A DNA stretch of 64,000 bases from Salicibibacter cibi (GTDB lineage Bacteria > Bacillota > Bacilli > Bacillales > Marinococcaceae): the NCBI RefSeq assembly GCF_016495865.1, contig NZ_CP054706.1:2976001-3040000 (forward strand). Direction: 5' to 3'. A program made the position numbers and the translations under genes. How positions within the stretch are numbered: position 1 is the first letter of the stretch; each line of letters opens with the position of its first letter. Under the pieces are notes generated by a model. It did no database searches and had not been told where the DNA came from. It saw nothing but the letters and a program-made list of their open reading frames with translations. Positions 61,421 to 64,000 of the stretch are shown here, piece after piece.

Positions 61421-63172
61421 CTAATAAAGTGAGTTGTTTGATATTCGATTTCCAATTGTTTGTAATACTAAGACCAGTACAATAATGACCACAGCCATTG
61501 CCGATGCGTTGTACATATCACCACGCATAAGGTTTTGAAATACTTCCAGACTCATAGGTGACCACTGTGTGGGAGCCATTAAGATTGTTATGCTCGTTTC
61601 TCTGATGACTGTAACAAATACGAGTATTGAACCTGCAGCAATTCCCGGCAACATCAATGGTCCAACAATCGTAACAAGGGACATCAGCTTAGAAGCTCCT
61701 AAATTCACAGATGCCTCTTCAATGTCAGACCGAATAGCCATCATACTTCCCGTTGTCGATCGAATCATATAAGGCAATCGACGAATGGCATAAGCAACAA
61801 TGAGGATAAAAGCTGTTCCAGTTAGCTGCAAAGGTGCAGTGTTAAACGTTTGGATAAAAGCTATCCCTAAAGCAATTCCAGGAACAACCAATGGTATAGT
61901 AGCTAGAAAATCAAGTTTCGATGATTTTTGTCTAACCACAAAATAGGAAATGAACGTCCCGACAATCACGCATATAAGAAGGGCTCCTCCAGCCAAAACA
62001 ATACTGTTAACAATATTATCTGTCGAACGCGTGAAAATCGTTTGGTAATGATCAAACGTAAGTCCATTGGGTAATAGATCAGCCCCCCAAGTAGTTGCCA
62101 GTGACTGTAAGAATACTGATAAAATGGCTAGCGTTGGAACAAGTACAACTATGCTAGTATAAACGCTCAAAGTAATTTTCACTGCTTTATTGTTGTTTAA
62201 CTTCGTCGCCCTGGGCTTTCCAGACAACGTTCCGTAATCCATCTTTTTAGTTACCAATCGCTGAAGCCAGAAAAAGATTGCGGCTACTCCCACCATGACA
62301 ACCGTCAGAATAGCAGCACCTCCCCAATTAAAAAAACCGGATATCTCCCGATACGCCTCTACGACGATCAAATTCAAACCTTCAGGAGCTAGAATAATAG
62401 GGGTTCCAAAATCAGAAAAGCTAACTGCAAAGATCAATAAAGCACTGGAAATCATTCCTGGCAATGCTAATGGTACGGTCACGAAAAGCATTGTTGACCA
62501 GCTACGGGCACCCATATTTCGTGACGCTTCTTCCAATTGAATATCAGCGATTTTGAAGGCGGCCACCATTGGCCATAATGCTAATGGAAAAAAGAAGAAA
62601 ACTTGTACAAGCACTATGGCAGTCATAGAGTAAACATCAAATAAACCACCTTCAGTGCCAAAAATAGAATTAAATATGGTACTTGTCCAGCCGGTACGAC
62701 CAAACATGATAATGAATCCAGCTGCAGAAATGAAGGTTGGCACAACCACAGGCATTGTACATAGTGCTGCAAAAAGCCCCTTAAAGGGCATAGATGTGCG
62801 TGCGAACCCATAAGCAATTGGTAAACACATTAGTATTACAATAATCGAGACACTCACTGCTAACAGCAGACTATTATTTAATGCAGCAAAATAATTTGTT
62901 CCACCTGTAAACAATTCACGAAATTGATCTAGTGAAGCATTTGCAATCCTTCCAATATTATCAGATAATATATTAGGATCAACAAAAGAACCAAAAATGT
63001 TCACTGGTTCATTAGTGAAACTTATGATGAAAACAGATATCAAAGGAATAATAAGAAATAAAATGAAAAAACCAGTAATCAGCCATTTTATGACTTGTAA
63101 ACTATCTACTTTTTTTAAAAAATTTTTTATAGGTGTTTTCTTTTGTGATTGTGAGGTGGTATTCGGCTTCAT
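61421..63172 (-). CDS. ABC importer permease, fused double-domain (FbpB/PhnV-like)
   Basis: The 583-residue protein has about twelve membrane helices and two copies of the binding-protein-dependent permease domain. The EAA loops are EEASRNMGARSWSTMLFV near residue 225 and EEASVNLGASKLMSLVTI near residue 495. Fused permeases of this kind serve iron(III), phosphonate, putrescine-like and organophosphate importers. It overlaps the ATPase gene by ATGA (63169-63172), showing translational coupling. The neighbouring GlpP-like regulator and phosphatase argue for a phosphate ester rather than iron. Confidence 0.85.
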   Translation of the reverse strand: MKPNTTSQSQKKTPIKNFLKKVDSLQVIKWLITGFFILFLIIPLISVFIISFTNEPVNIFGSFVDPNILSDNIGRIANASLDQFRELFTGGTNYFAALNNSLLLAVSVSIIVILMCLPIAYGFARTSMPFKGLFAALCTMPVVVPTFISAAGFIIMFGRTGWTSTIFNSIFGTEGGLFDVYSMTAIVLVQVFFFFPLALWPMVAAFKIADIQLEEASRNMGARSWSTMLFVTVPLALPGMISSALLIFAVSFSDFGTPIILAPEGLNLIVVEAYREISGFFNWGGAAILTVVMVGVAAIFFWLQRLVTKKMDYGTLSGKPRATKLNNNKAVKITLSVYTSIVVLVPTLAILSVFLQSLATTWGADLLPNGLTFDHYQTIFTRSTDNIVNSIVLAGGALLICVIVGTFISYFVVRQKSSKLDFLATIPLVVPGIALGIAFIQTFNTAPLQLTGTAFILIVAYAIRRLPYMIRSTTGSMMAIRSDIEEASVNLGASKLMSLVTIVGPLMLPGIAAGSILVFVTVIRETSITILMAPTQWSPMSLEVFQNLMRGDMYNASAMAVVIIVLVLVLQTIGNRISNNSLY

Positions 63173-64000
63173 ATGAGTACCACCCTCTCTTCAGGGATGT
63201 ATAAAATTATGTTATCCCCTTCTTCATATATAGGGGTTCCTGTTGTGTAATCCTCCTCAACCGTAATACCCACTCCCCCAATATCGACATCATAGCGTAT
63301 TAAAGGTCCGAAGTAGGTACTCATCGTTACTTGGCCTTCTACAATATTATCTCCATCATTTTTTTCTTTCAGAATTTCAATTCCTTCAGGCCGAATCAAT
63401 GCCCTTTCCGAGGATTTAGTCGATGAATATCTCGTAAGCAATATAAAATTGTCATTAATTTTAATTCCCTTTTCATCTTGTGTAGAATCCGCTTTATAGA
63501 TATTAGAAGAACCAACAAAATCAGCTACGAATGGGGTCTTTGGTTTGCTATACAATTCCGTAGGTGAGGCTTCTTGGATAATTTCACCATCCTTCATTAC
63601 AGCGATTCGATCCGCCATACTCATCGCTTCCTCTTGATCATGTGTAACAAAAATGGTTGTGATTCCGAGTTCTTGTTGCATTCTACGTATAGTCGCTCTC
63701 ATTGTATTACGTAATTTTTTATCAAGATTTGATAACGGTTCATCTAATAACAACACAGAAGGTTCCATTACAAGAGCTCTTGCAAGTGCAACACGTTGTT
63801 GTTGCCCACCTGATAATTCGCTGACTCCTCGATCTGCGAAATGATCAAGTTCCACATATTCCAAAATGCTCATGACCTTCTTATATATAGCATCTGTAGG
63901 TTTTCCAAGTCTACGACTCATGAGACGAGCGAAACTCTTTATCCTTTGCCCAGGAGAAGAACCATATAAATCACGAATAGTCAAACTGTAAGCAACGTTT
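63169..64000 (-). CDS. ABC importer ATPase, N-terminus beyond the window
   Basis: The visible part contains the signature VSELSGGQQQRVALARALV, Walker B SVLLLDEPLSNLDKKLRN, the H-loop TIFVTHDQEEAMSMAD, and a C-terminal TOBE-type domain (ALIRPEGIEIL and onward). The Walker A motif must lie just past position 64000, because the frame is open to the right edge (ENVAYSL-like sequence). It belongs to the FbpC/PotA group of importer ATPases and energises the fused permease encoded next to it. The substrate-binding protein is not in the window. Confidence 0.88.
   Translation of the reverse strand, partial: NVAYSLTIRDLYGSSPGQRIKSFARLMSRRLGKPTDAIYKKVMSILEYVELDHFADRGVSELSGGQQQRVALARALVMEPSVLLLDEPLSNLDKKLRNTMRATIRRMQQELGITTIFVTHDQEEAMSMADRIAVMKDGEIIQEASPTELYSKPKTPFVADFVGSSNIYKADSTQDEKGIKINDNFILLTRYSSTKSSERALIRPEGIEILKEKNDGDNIVEGQVTMSTYFGPLIRYDVDIGGVGITVEEDYTTGTPIYEEGDNIILYIPEERVVLI

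Overview
The window reads as chromosome of a spore-forming Bacillaceae bacterium, probably a halophilic or alkaliphilic relative of Bacillus. The order polA-mutM-ytaF-coaE-gapB-nrdR-dnaB-dnaI-(mqnC)-ytxC-thrS is the conserved Bacillus backbone read on the minus strand. Sporulation-linked ytxC and ytaF, a Thr T-box before thrS and primosome gene dnaB at the same length I recall for B. subtilis (472 aa) support this. The mqnC gene points to the futalosine menaquinone route, found only in some Bacillaceae. I cannot name the species from sequence alone.

Layout. 1-14.7 kb is a purine salvage and degradation island on the plus strand: two ATZ/TRZ-type amidohydrolases, a TSUP permease, an NCS2 permease behind a two-state RNA leader, then a riboswitch-controlled operon for a three-subunit xanthine dehydrogenase, its MobA-like partner and an XdhC maturation protein split into two genes, and an AzgA-type purine permease. 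The island decays at its 3' end into an adenine deaminase pseudogene, an IS4-like transposase remnant and an allantoate-amidohydrolase-like gene broken by an inversion. 15-26.8 kb is a one-carbon/demethylation island: an Old-Yellow-Enzyme-type iron-sulfur flavoprotein, fhs, a MetF-like protein, a DmdA/GcvT-like THF methyltransferase, a TetR regulator with palindromic operators, a formaldehyde-dehydrogenase-like enzyme, a LysR regulator, a GlcG/HbpS-like protein and a sarcosine/N-methyl amino acid oxidase. The apparent logic is removal of methyl groups from an N- or S-methylated compound, with disposal through THF and formaldehyde.

27.5-32.5 kb holds a GNAT gene, thrS with its T-box, and a PhoU plus Na/Pi symporter pair with an intact IS inserted directly upstream. 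An intact adenine deaminase follows. 36.3-37.4 kb is a repeat nest that includes a MITE-like element. 37.4-50.6 kb is the housekeeping backbone, ending in a phoR gene whose N-terminal half has been lost at a junction with an IS200 tnpA fragment. 51-57.5 kb has a Rpn-like nuclease gene, an SDR, a DUF2512-like membrane protein, and glpP and glpD separated by an IS605-type tnpB element. 57.5-64 kb has an MFS pseudogene, two further GlpP paralogues facing each other, a HAD-IIA phosphatase and an ABC importer that runs off the right edge.

The most interesting points are a purine-class riboswitch with ON-switch geometry in front of a catabolic xanthine dehydrogenase operon, an unclassified antiterminator/terminator leader in front of the NCS2 permease, a DmdA-MetF-Fhs trio in a Firmicute, three GlpP-type antiterminators within 6.6 kb, and a TnpB with its RuvC residues intact but its zinc-ribbon cysteines gone.
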